60,834 nt of DNA from an uncultured Lachnospiraceae bacterium (GCA_949155905.1 CASCWU010000007.1:1-60834); one strand, 5' to 3'. Positions 51,794 through 59,831 are shown, counted from the stretch's first letter. Translations and numbers: made by a program. The notes: generated from the sequence alone by a model not told the origin.

Positions 51794-52996
51794 ATGAAGA
51801 TAGCATTACATCAAATAAAAGCAGAGAAAAAGTCCGTGTTTCGTACAGGACTGGCAGTTGTGTCATTATCTATGCTTCTGGCAGGCAGCAGCATGTTGTC
51901 CGGCTGCAGCACAAAGGAGCAGAAGGATGCAGCGGATCAGGTATCTCAGGAGGAATCCAATCAGCAGGAGGAGAGCGGCAGCGGAGATGCCTCTGGCAGC
52001 AAGGAGGAAATATCCGGGGATTCGGAGCTGTCAAGCTATGTGACGCTTGGGCAATATAAGGGTCTGGAATATACCAAGGTAGATACGGAGATCAGCGAGG
52101 AGGAATTAAAGGAAGCGATTGATCGCTATGTGGAAGAAAATGCGAAGGCACAGGTGACGGATCGGGCAGTAGAGCAGGGCGATACGATTAACCTGGATTT
52201 TGCGGGCTATGTAGATGGTGAGGCATTTGAGGGAGGAACCTCTGAGGGCTATCAATTAGTCATCGGCTCCGGCTCTATGATTCCGGGCTTTGAGGAAGCA
52301 ATTGTAGGAATGATGCCGGGAGAAACCGCGCCGATTGATGTAACCTTTCCGGAGGAATACCGGAAGGAGGGGACGCCTGGCTCTGAGATGAACGGAAAGG
52401 CCGCCATCTTTGATATTACGGTCAACTATATCATAGAGCCGCTGGATTTAAAATATAATCAAAAGTTTATCGAAGAGTATACCGAGTTTGATACAAGAGA
52501 AGAATTTGAAGCTGATTTGAAAAACAGTCTGCAGGAGGAAAAGCAGGAGGAAGCCGAAAGCAGTGAAAAGGATGAGCTGTTTGGTAAGCTGGTGGATAAT
52601 GCAGAGATTCATAAGCTGCCGGAGGAGGAAGTAAAAAAATATCACGATAACCTGATTGCGAGCTATCAGTCTATGGCAGATAGTGTAGATCTGGAACTGG
52701 CGGATTTTCTGGAGCAATATTATGGTGTAACCGAGGAGGATCTGGATGCCTATGCCAAGGAATATGCAGAACTGATGGCGACGCAGGCAGTGATTTTCCA
52801 GTCGATTGCCCAGATAGAGGGGATTACCGTTTCAGAGGAGGAATACCAGGAGGGTCTGGACAGCTATTATGAAATGATGGGAAACACCTATGAGAGCAGA
52901 GAGGCATTTGAAGAGGAAATGGCGGAGCTGCTGCGGGAAGCGCTTTTGTATGAAAAGGTAGAGCAGTTTATTATGGAACAGGCGGTAGCCGTATAA
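51794..52996 (+). CDS. Lipoprotein FKBP-type peptidyl-prolyl isomerase, trigger-factor-like
   Basis: A 400-residue lipoprotein with signal ending MLSGC (Cys38), a Ser/Glu-rich linker (40-80), a FKBP domain (about 135-215, GDTINLDFAGYVDGEAFEGG and LVIGSGSMIPGFEEAIVGMMPGE) and a C-terminal helical domain like that of trigger factor (225-395). It would act outside the membrane as a folding catalyst for exported proteins, a role comparable to PrsA. The last codons GTAGCCGTATAA are followed by a copy of the same 18-base unit. The assignment to FKBP/trigger-factor architecture is clear from motifs; clients are unknown. Confidence 0.88.
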   Translation: MKIALHQIKAEKKSVFRTGLAVVSLSMLLAGSSMLSGCSTKEQKDAADQVSQEESNQQEESGSGDASGSKEEISGDSELSSYVTLGQYKGLEYTKVDTEISEEELKEAIDRYVEENAKAQVTDRAVEQGDTINLDFAGYVDGEAFEGGTSEGYQLVIGSGSMIPGFEEAIVGMMPGETAPIDVTFPEEYRKEGTPGSEMNGKAAIFDITVNYIIEPLDLKYNQKFIEEYTEFDTREEFEADLKNSLQEEKQEEAESSEKDELFGKLVDNAEIHKLPEEEVKKYHDNLIASYQSMADSVDLELADFLEQYYGVTEEDLDAYAKEYAELMATQAVIFQSIAQIEGITVSEEEYQEGLDSYYEMMGNTYESREAFEEEMAELLREALLYEKVEQFIMEQAVAV

Positions 52997-53144
52997 CAGC
53001 CCGTAACCGTATAACAGCCTGTAGAGAAAAAACAGAGGTGATATGGCATAAGTCACTCTCGTTTTGTATATGGTATCTTATCAGGGTGAAGGATCGCTAT
53101 GTCAGGGTGAAGGATCGCCGTGTCAAGGTGAAGGATCGTTATGT
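52986..53144. repeat. Two short tandem repeats between the FKBP and DUF368 genes
   Basis: An 18-base unit containing CCGTATAACAGCC occurs twice (from about 52986), the first copy spanning the stop codon. Then a 21-base unit, CAGGGTGAAGGATCGCTATGT and close variants, occurs three times at 53082-53102, 53103-53123 and 53124-53144. In both strands the 21-base repeat stays open and would encode a heptapeptide, but no gene is supported. Confidence 0.8.
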
Positions 53145-53209
53145 CAGACAGGTGTAGAAGGACGCACGAAATCAGAGTATAAAAAGGGGAATGGGAGGAA
53201 ATAAAGGCA

Positions 53210-54061
53210 ATGAATCTGATAAAGGAAATAATAAGAGGGGTAATGATTGGGGTGGCAAATATCATTCCTGGCGTCAGCGGAGGAACGATGGCCGTGTCGA
53301 TGGGAATTTACGACAAAATGATTTATGCGGTCAACCATTTGCGGACGGAGTTTAAAAAAAGCATTCTGACGCTGCTGCCGTATCTGATAGGAATGGTGCT
53401 GGGGATCGGTGTGCTTTCCTTTGTCATCGGATTTTTATTTCAGGAATATCCCTATCAGACCAGTATGGGCTTTATCGGTCTGATTTTAGGCGGAGTTCCG
53501 GCTATCCTTGGCGGAATCAGGGGAGAGAAGCGCGGCGCGGCGCATATCCTGATTTTGCTGCTGTTTTTTGCCGGAATCATTTTGCTTGAGGTATTCGGAG
53601 GCGGCGAGGAGCAGGCAAAGGTATTAGAGCCAGGCATCGGAATGGCGATCAAGCTGTTTTTGATTGGGATTTTAGCAAGTGCGACAATGGTGATTCCAGG
53701 TGTGAGCGGTTCGATGATTTTGATGCTCTTGGGAGTGTATACTCCGATTTTAGAAGAGATTCAGGCGTTTATCAAGGCTGGAGTGGCGCTTGATATGCCT
53801 GCTCTGCTGTCCGGGATGGCGATTCTGGTGCCGTTTGGAATCGGCGTGGTAGCAGGAATTGTATTGATTGCCAAGCTGATCGGATATTTGCTGGAGCATT
53901 TTCGTTCCTATACGTATATGGGAATCCTTGGACTGGTGTTTGCTTCGCCGGTTGTGGTGTTTTTGCAGATGGAGGCAATGCCCGGCGGGATTTTGGCTGG
54001 GGTAGTCGGCGTGCTTTGTCTGCTGCTTGGGTTGCTGGTAGCAAATCAGATGTCGGATTGA
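53210..54061 (+). CDS. DUF368 membrane protein, PopT-type polyprenyl-phosphate transporter
   Basis: A 283-residue polytopic protein with about eight hydrophobic helices and the family elements GVANIIPGVSGGTMAVSMG near the N-terminus and its internal relative MVIPGVSGSMILMLLG after residue 160. DUF368 proteins have been shown in recent work to recycle undecaprenyl phosphate across the membrane, alongside DedA-family proteins. GGGAGG lies 12 bases before the ATG. Repeats at 53082-53144 precede it. The transport role is transferred from family knowledge. Confidence 0.87.
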   Translation: MNLIKEIIRGVMIGVANIIPGVSGGTMAVSMGIYDKMIYAVNHLRTEFKKSILTLLPYLIGMVLGIGVLSFVIGFLFQEYPYQTSMGFIGLILGGVPAILGGIRGEKRGAAHILILLLFFAGIILLEVFGGGEEQAKVLEPGIGMAIKLFLIGILASATMVIPGVSGSMILMLLGVYTPILEEIQAFIKAGVALDMPALLSGMAILVPFGIGVVAGIVLIAKLIGYLLEHFRSYTYMGILGLVFASPVVVFLQMEAMPGGILAGVVGVLCLLLGLLVANQMSD

Positions 54062-54152
54062 AGCAGCGGCTGCTCGGTGTCTGATAGGATAGTATTACTT
54101 GCTGTCAGGATTGTGGCAGAAAGAAACGAAGAGAAGTAGAAAGGAAACGAGG

Positions 54153-54902
54153 ATGGATTTAGCAGAATTTTTTAAAGAGCATACGAAAGTGGCTCTGGGG
54201 TTTTCCGGCGGAGTGGATTCGGCTTTTTTGCTGTATGCAGGGATTCATTATGGAGCGGATATCAGGGCTTATTATGTCAAAACGGCTTTTCAGCCTCAGT
54301 TTGAGTTAGAGGATGCCAAAAGGCTGGCGGCAAAACTAGGAGCGGATATGCGTCTGTTAAAACTGGAAGTGTTGCAGTCAGAGACAATCGCGGCGAATCC
54401 TGCTGACCGCTGTTATCACTGTAAAAATCAAATTTTTGGGCGGATTTGCGAGGAGGCAGGAAAGGATGGTTATTCCGTCATCCTGGACGGGACAAATGCT
54501 TCGGATCAGGCAGATGACCGGCCAGGGATGCGTGCTTTGACAGAGTTGCAGGTGCGCTCTCCTTTGCGGGAATGCGGCCTGACAAAGTCAGAGATCCGCC
54601 GTCTTTCTAAGGCGGCCGGCTTGTTTACCTGGGACAAGCCGGCCTATGCGTGTCTGGCGACACGGGTTCCGACCGGAATGAAAATAGAAGCAGAGCTGCT
54701 AAACCGAATCGAACAGGCAGAGGCTGCCCTAAAGGAGCTGGGCTTTTCGGATTTCCGCGTGCGGGTGACAAAGGACGGAGCCGCCAAGCTGCAGCTTCCG
54801 GTCGGACAACTTACCAGACTGTTAAAGGAACGAGAGAGAATAGCAGAGACAGTCGGGGCATGGTTTGAGGAGGTTTTATTGGATGTCAGAAATTGCAGAT
54901 AA
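54153..54902 (+). CDS. larE: LarE, sulfur transferase for nickel-pincer cofactor
   Basis: A 249-residue ATP-pyrophosphatase-fold enzyme that adenylates the pyridinium dinucleotide precursor and inserts sulfur. The PP-loop SGGVDS lies at 18-23. Cys167 in PAYACLATR corresponds to the sacrificial cysteine, and Cys87/Cys90 form a CYHC pair. The three-Cys arrangement is that reported for [4Fe-4S]-dependent LarE homologues, which would make the enzyme catalytic; this is inference. ATG 54153 is preferred to an 18-codon longer frame. larB and larC follow. No larA (lactate racemase) is in the window. Confidence 0.9.
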   Translation: MDLAEFFKEHTKVALGFSGGVDSAFLLYAGIHYGADIRAYYVKTAFQPQFELEDAKRLAAKLGADMRLLKLEVLQSETIAANPADRCYHCKNQIFGRICEEAGKDGYSVILDGTNASDQADDRPGMRALTELQVRSPLRECGLTKSEIRRLSKAAGLFTWDKPAYACLATRVPTGMKIEAELLNRIEQAEAALKELGFSDFRVRVTKDGAAKLQLPVGQLTRLLKERERIAETVGAWFEEVLLDVRNCR

Positions 54903-54975
54903 AAGAAGAGAGCAGGAAGCAGGAAAGTAGTAGCTGGAAAATGGTAAGAGCGAAGGAGGACAAGGAGGTAAGAGG

Positions 54976-55731
54976 ATGACGCAAAGAGAGGTAAAGGAGT
55001 TATTAGAGCAGGTAGCAGGCGGAACAGTAACCGTAGGGGAAGCTGAATTAAAATTAAAGCTGGCTCCTTATGAGGAACTGGAATTTGCGAAAATCGATCA
55101 CCACAGAGGGCTTCGCCAGGGAGCCGCTGAGGTGATTTACGGAGCCGGAAAAACGCCGGAGCAGATACAAAAGATCGCAGCGGCCATGAGGAGGCAAGGA
55201 GAGGGCGCCGTATTGATTACCCGAATGAGCAAGGATGCGGCCGAGATAGTAGGTGCCGAGCTTCCGCTGCGCTATGATGCGTTAAGCCGGATTGGGATCG
55301 TAGGCGAGATACCGCAGCCGGACGGCGCCGGGCAGATCGTAGTGGCAACCGGTGGGACAAGCGATATGCCGGTGGCTGAGGAAGCGGCACTGACCGCAGA
55401 GTTTTTAGGAAATGAAGTAGTACGGCTCTACGATGTGGGAGTAGCCGGGCTGCATCGTCTGTTATCTCACAGAGAGGAAATCATGAGAGCCAGCGTGATC
55501 ATTGCGATAGCCGGAATGGAAGGCGCGCTGGCCAGCGTCATTGCAGGACTGGCAGACTGTCCGGTAATTGCCGTACCGACCAGCGTAGGCTACGGAGCCG
55601 CCTTCCATGGTCTTTCCGCACTGCTTTCTATGCTGAATTCTTGTGCCAGCGGCGTAAGCGTCGTCAACATTGACAATGGCTTTGGAGCCGCCTATCAGGC
55701 CAGCATGATCAACCATATTGCAGTAAAATAA
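54976..55731 (+). CDS. larB: LarB, carboxylase/hydrolase for nickel-pincer cofactor
   Basis: A 251-residue enzyme that carboxylates nicotinic acid adenine dinucleotide and removes AMP, giving P2CMN. The PurE-like C-terminal domain has ATGGTSDMPVAEEAA, AGMEGALASVIAGL, PTSVGYGAAFHGLSALLSMLNSCASG (with the conserved catalytic Cys) and NIDNGFGAAY. AAGGAGG precedes the ATG. It lies 73 bases after larE and 109 bases before larC, separated from the latter by a structured leader. Confidence 0.93.
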   Translation: MTQREVKELLEQVAGGTVTVGEAELKLKLAPYEELEFAKIDHHRGLRQGAAEVIYGAGKTPEQIQKIAAAMRRQGEGAVLITRMSKDAAEIVGAELPLRYDALSRIGIVGEIPQPDGAGQIVVATGGTSDMPVAEEAALTAEFLGNEVVRLYDVGVAGLHRLLSHREEIMRASVIIAIAGMEGALASVIAGLADCPVIAVPTSVGYGAAFHGLSALLSMLNSCASGVSVVNIDNGFGAAYQASMINHIAVK

Positions 55732-55830
55732 AAGAGACGGAGGAGTTTTTGGCGTGTCTCTTTGCGGCGGAAATTCTCTCCCCCTAGTGGGGAAATCGGA
55801 ACGGAGAGACGGAACTTAAAATAGAAAGGA
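55731..55830 (+). ncRNA. Structured leader of larC with alternative hairpins
   Basis: AAAGAGAC (55731-55738) pairs with GTCTCTTT (55756-55763). Alternatively GTCTCT (55756-55761) pairs with AGAGAC (55805-55810), enclosing a CCCC/GGGG hairpin (55781/55789). The last arm is followed directly by GGAACTTAAAATAG and the ribosome binding site AAAGGA. The arrangement parallels that before deoC and the regulator at 5973. The first hairpin overlaps the larB stop. Confidence 0.55.
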
Positions 55831-55840
55831 TGAATTTGGA

Positions 55841-57235
55841 ATGAAAACGTTATATTTGGATTGCGGAATGGGGGCTGCGGGGGATATGCTGATGGCGGCG
55901 CTTCTGGAGCTTTGCAGTGAGCAGGAAAAGGAAGAGTTTTTACATACGATGAATCATCATCTGGGGCTGCCGGGAGTAACAGTAGAGGCAGAACCAGCTG
56001 TAAAATGCGGGATTACCGGGACGCATATGGTAGTAAAGGTGCATGGAGAGGAAGAGGAAAGTCAGGATCATTCGCATAGCTATGATCATGATGACCACGA
56101 ACATTCACACGACCATGAGTCCGAGCATGACCATACTCATGGCCATGACCATTCACACGATCATGAATCCGAGCATTTGCACACTCATAAGCATAACCAC
56201 GACCATCATACTCACGATCATGATCACACCCATACTCACGATCATACACACAGCCAGGATCATACCCACGCTCACAGCCATGCCGGACATCATCACAGCA
56301 GCCTGCACGATATCGAGCATCTGATCAGTCATATGGAGGTTTCCGAACGGGTAAAGGCAGACGTGCTGGCGGTATACCGGCTGATCGCAGAGGCGGAAAG
56401 TCATGCACATGGCGCTCCGGTGGAAGAAATTCATTTCCATGAGGTCGGGACGATGGATGCGGTAGCGGATGTGACAGGCGTCTGTTTGCTGATGGAGCGG
56501 CTAGAGATTGAACAGGTGATTGCCTCTCCGGTACATGTCGGGAGCGGCCAGGTTCGCTGCGCCCATGGAATTCTGCCGGTTCCGGCTCCGGCCACCGCAC
56601 ATATTTTGCGGGATGTGCCGATTTACGGCGGCAGTATTCAGGGTGAATTATGTACGCCGACGGGTGCGGCCTTGCTAAAGCACTTTGCCAGCCGCTTTGG
56701 AGCAATGCCGGTCATGAGGGTAGCAGCGATTGGTTATGGCTGCGGCAAGAAGGATTTTGAGGCAGCAAACTGTGTTCGTGCCAGCCTGGGAGAGACATTA
56801 GAAGGAGCAGACGAGGTGGTGGAGCTTTGCTGCAACCTGGATGATATGACGCCGGAGGCTTTGGGCTTTGCGCAGGAGCAGCTTTTGGCAGCAGGAGCAT
56901 TGGACGTATATACGACGGCCATCGGGATGAAAAAGTGCCGTCCGGGTGTGATGCTGACCTGTATGTGCCGCAGGGAACAGGCTGATCAGATGAAGGGACT
57001 GATGTTCCGCCATACAACGACATTGGGTATTCGGGAATATGTGTGCAGCCGGACGACGCTGCAGCGTGTGACGAAGGAGATAGAGACAGAATTCGGTACG
57101 GTACACCGAAAGGAAGTGTCTGGCTGGGGCGTACAGAGAGGAAAGCTGGAGTATGAAGAACTGGCGGAGATTGCCAGAGAAAAGGGGCTGTCTTTGGAGG
57201 AGGTACGGCAGCAGATAGAAGGAAGATATTGGTAG
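55841..57235 (+). CDS. larC: LarC, nickel insertion protein with His-rich insert
   Basis: A 464-residue fused LarC (not split into LarC1/LarC2 as in Lactobacillus plantarum). It uses CTP in nickel insertion into the pincer cofactor. The N-terminal LDCGMGAAGDMLMAALLEL, VEEIHFHEVGTMDAVADV, CTPTGAALLKHF and the C-terminal CNLDDMTPEALGF and GMKKCRPGVMLT motifs are present. Residues 67-156 are an extreme His/Asp/Ser/Thr-rich stretch, longer than commonly seen, suited to binding or storing nickel. Its own leader (55731-55830) suggests separate control from larE and larB. Confidence 0.93.
   Translation: MKTLYLDCGMGAAGDMLMAALLELCSEQEKEEFLHTMNHHLGLPGVTVEAEPAVKCGITGTHMVVKVHGEEEESQDHSHSYDHDDHEHSHDHESEHDHTHGHDHSHDHESEHLHTHKHNHDHHTHDHDHTHTHDHTHSQDHTHAHSHAGHHHSSLHDIEHLISHMEVSERVKADVLAVYRLIAEAESHAHGAPVEEIHFHEVGTMDAVADVTGVCLLMERLEIEQVIASPVHVGSGQVRCAHGILPVPAPATAHILRDVPIYGGSIQGELCTPTGAALLKHFASRFGAMPVMRVAAIGYGCGKKDFEAANCVRASLGETLEGADEVVELCCNLDDMTPEALGFAQEQLLAAGALDVYTTAIGMKKCRPGVMLTCMCRREQADQMKGLMFRHTTTLGIREYVCSRTTLQRVTKEIETEFGTVHRKEVSGWGVQRGKLEYEELAEIAREKGLSLEEVRQQIEGRYW
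56080..56300 (+). repeat. Histidine-coding low-complexity repeat in larC
   Basis: Runs of CAT/CAC and GAT/GAC codons give HDH, HTH and HSH units, with a longer near-duplicate (HDHESEH at two places). The DNA is repetitive enough to contract or expand. Confidence 0.85.
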
Positions 57236-57278
57236 ATACCATTATACTGTTAGAAAATACCTGACAGGAGGAAATAGA

Positions 57279-59276
57279 GTGCAAAGGAGTACAAATGGAA
57301 AGGAACGTGGGAAAAAGAAACTAATACAAAGGAATAAAGAAGCGATAATCATAAAGGAAGAACGATGGTTTCCGCCGGGGGAGGATTTAAACGAAGCCGG
57401 GGAGCTGATTCGGCAGGAGCGGCTTGAGGCAAAATTAAGCAGGCTGGAGGTATGCGATGGATTATGCAGCGAACGTTTTTTAAGCTTGCTGGAAACAGGA
57501 GAGCGTGGCTGTGAATGGATACTGGAAGAGGCTTTGCTGGGGCGGATAGGGGTATCCTTATCGCGGCTTTTATATTTTTTGGGGCCGCAGGAGGAAAAAA
57601 GCTTTTTGGCACAGGAGCATTTGGCCAGGGTGATCCGGAAGGAAGAGTGGGAAAAATTAGAAGAATGCAAGCGGGAATATGAGGACTGTCTGGAAAAGAC
57701 AGACAGGCAGCATCATCAGATTTTGCTGGTAGCAGAAGTAGTAGTGGAATGGAAGCGGATCCAGAAGGAATCGCTTTATGAAGAGCAGATTTCAGAAAAG
57801 CAGCAAGCCTGGCTGGAACAGCTTCAAAGCGCGTGGAAGCTTACCAGAGAGAAGTACCGGCTCTCTGGTAAAGGACTGCCCAGAATGAACCTGCGGGAGC
57901 TGTTTATCAAAAGCTTTTATTTCCGTATCCGGGAAGAGGCCGGAGAATGGGAAGAGGCGCTGACCGGGTACCAGAGCATCCTGTCTTATCTGACAGAGCA
58001 TACCGGATGGCAGGTTCAAATGAGAATCTATCCGCAGATCGCTTATCGGGCCTTATGCCTGCTTCGGGACAAAGCGACAGGCATAGAAGAACGGGAGAAT
58101 GCCAGAAGCTTGTGGAAGACTGCTATGCTGCTTTTAAAAAAGCAGGGCGGACTTTATCATCTGCCGGAGCTGTTGGAGTATGCCGCGGAAGGCATTCGAG
58201 AGGAGTATGAGGGTGAGCCTCCGTCAAAGCTTAGAAGGAAAGCAGAGGAAATGAAGGAGTTTGTATTTCTGATAAGATGGTTGTGTAAAGTTTATCAGGA
58301 GTGGATTCCGGAGTGGGATTGGTATTTTTCCTATGAGCTGGAGGAGGTATATCGCGTGCCGGATGTAATAAGCGGAAGAAGAGCAGGCTTTGATTTGGAT
58401 CCCTACGAGACGGCTATAGGAGTTTGTGAGAAAAGAGAAATTGATCGTCTGGAAGCGAGGATGGTGACGCCTAAAAAAGAGATTTTGACAAGATTGATGA
58501 GGAAGCTGAAATTCCCGGGAGGAAATGGAACGTTGGCCGCCCAGATCGGAGATTTGACGCTCTGGCAGCTTTCCGGAGCGATATCGGATAAAACAATGTT
58601 TGCAGAATATGACGATAGTGTGAAGGAAGGAATGGAGAGACTAAAGAAAGAGGAAGGGGAAAATCTCTATGTCGATCAGCATATAAAGGAGTTAGAGGCG
58701 ACGGTACTTTATGCCCGAAAGGAAATCAGCGCAGAAGAAAACCAGCAGAGAATGTGGGAAGCCCTACATATGACAATGCCCAAAAAGGAACCGGAGGAGC
58801 TAAAAGAATGGGTATTTATGAAACGGGAAGCAGCAATTTTAAACGTCCTTGCACATAGCTATGACAAACTTGGAAGACAGGAGGAGGGAATCAAATGGCT
58901 GTATCTGTTAAAGGACTATTATGAGCGTCAGGTTTTTTCTGTCGAGCATTACCGGGATAATTATGAGCTGGCATTACGAAATCTGGGGAATATGCTGGGA
59001 AATATCGGAAGATATCAGGAGGCGATTGAAGTAGAAAAAATTGCGATTGCTCTGGCACTTCGGACAGGAAGAAGTAATATTTTATGGCAGAATTTGTATG
59101 ATATGGGTTGGAATATGGAACAGCTTTGGGCGGAAGGAAGCTATACGAAAGAAGAAAGCCGCCGATATATCAGGGCGGCTTTGGCGTTTGTTAAGTTTTA
59201 TGAAAAAGAAAATGCTATCAAACAAATAAAAGAGCATTTAAAAGAAGTGTATGGAGAAGTTATTGAAGATGAGTAG
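57279..59276 (+). CDS. HTH plus TPR-like transcriptional regulator, RRNPP-type candidate
   Basis: A 665-residue protein. Residues about 38-98 resemble an XRE-type helix-turn-helix (LNEAGELIRQERLEAKLSRLEVCDGLCSERFLSLLETGE), followed by more than 500 residues of helical hairpins, some of TPR type (NYELALRNLGNMLGNIGRYQEAIEVEKIAI near 560-600). This is the architecture of peptide-sensing RRNPP regulators (Rgg, PlcR, TprA), although longer. GTG 57279 has AGGAGG seven bases upstream. The convergent small secreted-peptide gene overlaps its last 17 bases, and a secreted peptidase gene lies downstream; both are candidates for ligand and target. Confidence 0.78.
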   Translation: MQRSTNGKERGKKKLIQRNKEAIIIKEERWFPPGEDLNEAGELIRQERLEAKLSRLEVCDGLCSERFLSLLETGERGCEWILEEALLGRIGVSLSRLLYFLGPQEEKSFLAQEHLARVIRKEEWEKLEECKREYEDCLEKTDRQHHQILLVAEVVVEWKRIQKESLYEEQISEKQQAWLEQLQSAWKLTREKYRLSGKGLPRMNLRELFIKSFYFRIREEAGEWEEALTGYQSILSYLTEHTGWQVQMRIYPQIAYRALCLLRDKATGIEERENARSLWKTAMLLLKKQGGLYHLPELLEYAAEGIREEYEGEPPSKLRRKAEEMKEFVFLIRWLCKVYQEWIPEWDWYFSYELEEVYRVPDVISGRRAGFDLDPYETAIGVCEKREIDRLEARMVTPKKEILTRLMRKLKFPGGNGTLAAQIGDLTLWQLSGAISDKTMFAEYDDSVKEGMERLKKEEGENLYVDQHIKELEATVLYARKEISAEENQQRMWEALHMTMPKKEPEELKEWVFMKREAAILNVLAHSYDKLGRQEEGIKWLYLLKDYYERQVFSVEHYRDNYELALRNLGNMLGNIGRYQEAIEVEKIAIALALRTGRSNILWQNLYDMGWNMEQLWAEGSYTKEESRRYIRAALAFVKFYEKENAIKQIKEHLKEVYGEVIEDE

Positions 59277-59490
59277 GGGGAACATCAAGATCGGAGCAAG
59301 GAGAATGCTCAGAATCTTCCTGTTCATTGCCGACTTGTTCCTTTTCCTTATCATCAATATTACCGTTTTCTTCCGTAGAATTTGGCGGAATAGGGTTTGG
59401 CGGGGTGGTGGTCGGAAGCGTGACCGTTAATGCAGTAGCTAAAAGGAACATGCCGGTGAGTGTTCTGGTAAGAATGGATAATTTCTTCAT
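59260..59490 (-). CDS. Small secreted propeptide, candidate signalling peptide
   Basis: A 76-residue protein with a typical signal sequence (MKKLSILTRTLTGMFLLATALTVTLP), a Pro/Thr-rich spacer and an acidic C-terminal part ending CSDLDVPPTHLQ. AAAGGAGG lies eight bases before the ATG, which makes translation credible. The gene converges with the HTH/TPR regulator and their 3' ends overlap by 17 bases, an arrangement known for some peptide-pheromone genes beside their Rgg-type regulators. I infer, without proof, that a processed fragment is the ligand of the regulator. It has no recognised family. Confidence 0.65.
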   Translation of the reverse strand: MKKLSILTRTLTGMFLLATALTVTLPTTTPPNPIPPNSTEENGNIDDKEKEQVGNEQEDSEHSPCSDLDVPPTHLQ

Positions 59491-59561
59491 AATGAAGTCC
59501 TCCTTTAAAGTGATTTTTTATGACGAGGATAGTGTAACAAAATAATGGAAAAAAGGCTATG

Positions 59562-59610
59562 CCAAAAGTGTCCGGAAATTAATTTTTTTTCCGGACACTT
59601 TTGGTCTTTT
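59562..59610 (+). terminator. Strong terminator, 17-bp perfect stem
   Basis: CCAAAAGTGTCCGGAAA at 59562-59578 pairs with its complement at 59588-59604, followed by TCTTTT. It is the first terminator downstream of the regulator on the plus strand, so the regulator transcript should cross the whole small reverse-strand gene. Confidence 0.85.
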
Positions 59611-59633
59611 CAGGGAGGAGAAGGGGTGATAAG

Positions 59634-59756
59634 ATGAAGCTACAAGGGCAGCAGGAGAAAACGCAAGGAAGAGAAGAGGCGAATGAGCTGCTGGAAGGGA
59701 GGACAGGGAGATGTGAGGGAAAAATAAAGAAAACTTTATTTAGGCAAGTAGAATGA
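59634..59756 (+). CDS. Possible 40-residue peptide
   Basis: ATG 59634 opens a 40-codon frame (MKLQGQQEKTQGREEANELL... ending KKTLFRQVE) with the G-rich site GGGAGGAGAAGGGG six to twenty bases upstream. The peptide is hydrophilic, probably helical and lacks a signal sequence. It lies between the terminator and the C39-like peptidase gene. Translation is plausible but unsupported by similarity. The rest of the gap 59491-59831 holds the terminator and the peptidase promoter. Confidence 0.3.
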   Translation: MKLQGQQEKTQGREEANELLEGRTGRCEGKIKKTLFRQVE

Positions 59757-59774
59757 CAACAACGACTTTTTCTG

Positions 59775-59802
59775 AATCAATTATGATAAAACAAAATTGA
59801 TT
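59775..59802 (+). promoter_or_regulatory. Promoter region of the C39-like peptidase with inverted repeat
   Basis: AATCAATT at 59775-59782 and AATTGATT at 59795-59802 are exact complements 12 bases apart. They flank a -10 element TATGAT (59782-59787), and no good -35 is present at the proper distance, as in activator-dependent promoters. It is a candidate binding site for the HTH/TPR regulator. Confidence 0.4.
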
Positions 59803-59831
59803 TAGAGACGAAACAACAGGAGGATAATCAA

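Noticed and set aside
53053..53265. Reverse-strand ORF with heptad DIAILHP repeats
   Set aside because: Created by the 21-base tandem repeat; it has no clear start signals and overlaps the DUF368 start.
56013..56440. Other-frame ORFs across the His-rich part of larC
   Set aside because: Low-complexity shadows of the CAT/GAT repeat; larC itself is unambiguous.
57349..57670. Reverse-strand ORFs inside the HTH/TPR regulator
   Set aside because: Shadows of a strongly coding plus-strand gene with a good start site.
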